From positions 6,014,001 to 6,078,000 of the forward strand of contig NZ_CP060497.1 of NCBI RefSeq assembly GCF_014334135.1: a stretch of DNA of 64,000 nucleotides, read 5' to 3'. Of this stretch, positions 63,467-64,000 are shown in pieces (within the stretch, counting starts at the first letter, position 1; every line of letters begins with the position of its first letter). Both the position numbers and the translations under genes were made by a program. This stretch comes from Olivibacter sp. SDN3. GTDB taxonomy: Bacteria; Bacteroidota; Bacteroidia; Sphingobacteriales; Sphingobacteriaceae. The notes below the pieces were generated by a model. The model worked only from the letters and a program-made list of their open reading frames with translations, was not told where the DNA came from and ran no database searches.

Positions 63467-64000
63467 TCAATAACTCCACAAATCATGTTCATAGTCCATC
63501 AAATCCTGCTTTATCCGTTCAGACTCATACAAACGGTCAATACCTTGCTTATAATCTTTTATACGTAAATCTTCCGGGTTTGACTGCTTAATCACATAAC
63601 TTGAGAAAATCCTTTTAACGAACACATCGTCATAGCTCAAACCTGTCGCATCATTATTTCTATTGACCACCTCCTTATTAACTAAGATGTGCCTTGCCTC
63701 TGGAAAATAAATCCAAAACGCCGGTTGAGGTTCAAGATAGATATCGGCTGCTTTTATACTGATTAAAGGAGCTATACCTATTATACGAGGCTCGAATACG
63801 GAGCGCTGCTTATCAAAAATCCAATCTTCTTTGATTCGAAACTTCACCACACTGTCTGCGTTAAATTCGCCAGACTGAAAGGTCCCTCCTACTTGGTTTC
63901 CTTCCTTGTCAAACTCAGGGACAAAAACACTATCCGCCAAATTGGCCATTAATTCGTCTGGATTTAATGGCACTTTAAAGCTATCTCCATTAGGATCTTC
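63467..64000 (-). CDS. gldN: Gliding motility / type IX secretion protein GldN (PorN), C-terminal part
   Basis: The last 177 residues of GldN are present; the frame is open to the window edge, so the start lies outside. Marks are FRIKEDWIFDKQRSVFEPRIIGIAPL, PAFWIYFPEARHILVNKEV and DDVFVKRIFSSYVIKQSN (quoted in parts in the family alignment I recall). GldN/PorN forms the periplasmic ring with PorK in the type IX system. An internal GTG at 63973 is not the start. The genes gldK, gldL and gldM are expected upstream, beyond 64000. Confidence 0.9.
   Translation of the reverse strand, partial: EDPNGDSFKVPLNPDELMANLADSVFVPEFDKEGNQVGGTFQSGEFNADSVVKFRIKEDWIFDKQRSVFEPRIIGIAPLISIKAADIYLEPQPAFWIYFPEARHILVNKEVVNRNNDATGLSYDDVFVKRIFSSYVIKQSNPEDLRIKDYKQGIDRLYESERIKQDLMDYEHDLWSY

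Noticed and set aside
63467-63973. GTG at 63973 as the start of the gldN gene
   Set aside because: The frame stays open to the window edge and the protein is only the C-terminal part of the family.

Overview
The window is a piece of a Bacteroidota chromosome, most likely from a member of the Sphingobacteriaceae (genus not determined). The evidence is low GC with almost no Shine-Dalgarno sequences; promoters of the Bacteroidota type (TTTG, about 20 nt, then TAnnTTTG); five genes for type IX secretion or gliding proteins (porG, porT, porW/sprE, gldB, gldN); a hemC-hemD fusion; an ATP synthase cluster without atpD and atpC in the window; bacillithiol synthesis (bshC); and DUF4295 (probable ribosomal protein bL38) behind rpmG. 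I see no rRNA, tRNA, CRISPR array, insertion sequence or prophage. It is mostly a core-genome region.

Layout. 1-3.4 kb: rpmB, rpmG, DUF4295/bL38, then ftsY and rimO. 3.4-8.8 kb: bshC, a small yjbR-like gene and a large TMEM260-like membrane glycosyltransferase; the last two lie between two GC-rich, hairpin-rich non-coding islands. 9.1-18.6 kb (minus strand): an almost complete C5-pathway heme cluster, hemA, hemCD, hemB, hemL, hemE and hemJ, with a short-loop histidine kinase, a response regulator and a small TPR membrane protein inserted between hemL and hemE. 18.8-20.1 kb: an MFS exporter. 20.1-28.0 kb (minus): an envelope-biogenesis cluster in transcription order CBS protein, nadK, porG, uppS, bamA and two Skp/OmpH chaperones, with a long perfect palindrome between bamA and the chaperones. 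28.2-32.0 kb (minus): hydrolase, YqeY-like protein, SDR, porT, ubiE/menG. 32.2-36.2 kb (plus): engB, ubiA-type prenyltransferase, M3 peptidase, and a LOG-family gene broken by a frameshift inside its signature motif.

36.2-50.2 kb holds mixed housekeeping and envelope genes: HAD phosphatase, a hypothetical gene, a lipoprotein, FAD oxidoreductase, serS, rsmI, a PH-SHOCT protein coupled to lnt, a DUF4136 lipoprotein, nadE, an outer-membrane barrel, gldB and further secreted or barrel proteins. 50.3-56.2 kb (minus) is the ATP synthase operon atpZ, an unknown membrane gene, atpB, atpE, atpF, atpH, atpA, atpG, with a clear promoter and terminator. 56.4-63.4 kb (plus) carries porW/sprE, a class A penicillin-binding protein and uvrC. 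The last 0.5 kb is the 3' end of gldN, so a gldKLMN-type locus probably continues past the right edge.

Taken together, the window supplies outer-membrane protein assembly (two Skp, BamA), type IX secretion parts, lipoprotein maturation (Lnt), undecaprenyl phosphate and peptidoglycan synthesis (UppS, PBP1A), and respiratory energy metabolism (heme, menaquinone, ATP synthase). No single gene cluster stands out as an unknown defence or mobile system. The most unusual signals are the palindrome near 21.87 kb, the two GC-rich islands, the two-component system inside the heme operon, and the frameshifted LOG gene.
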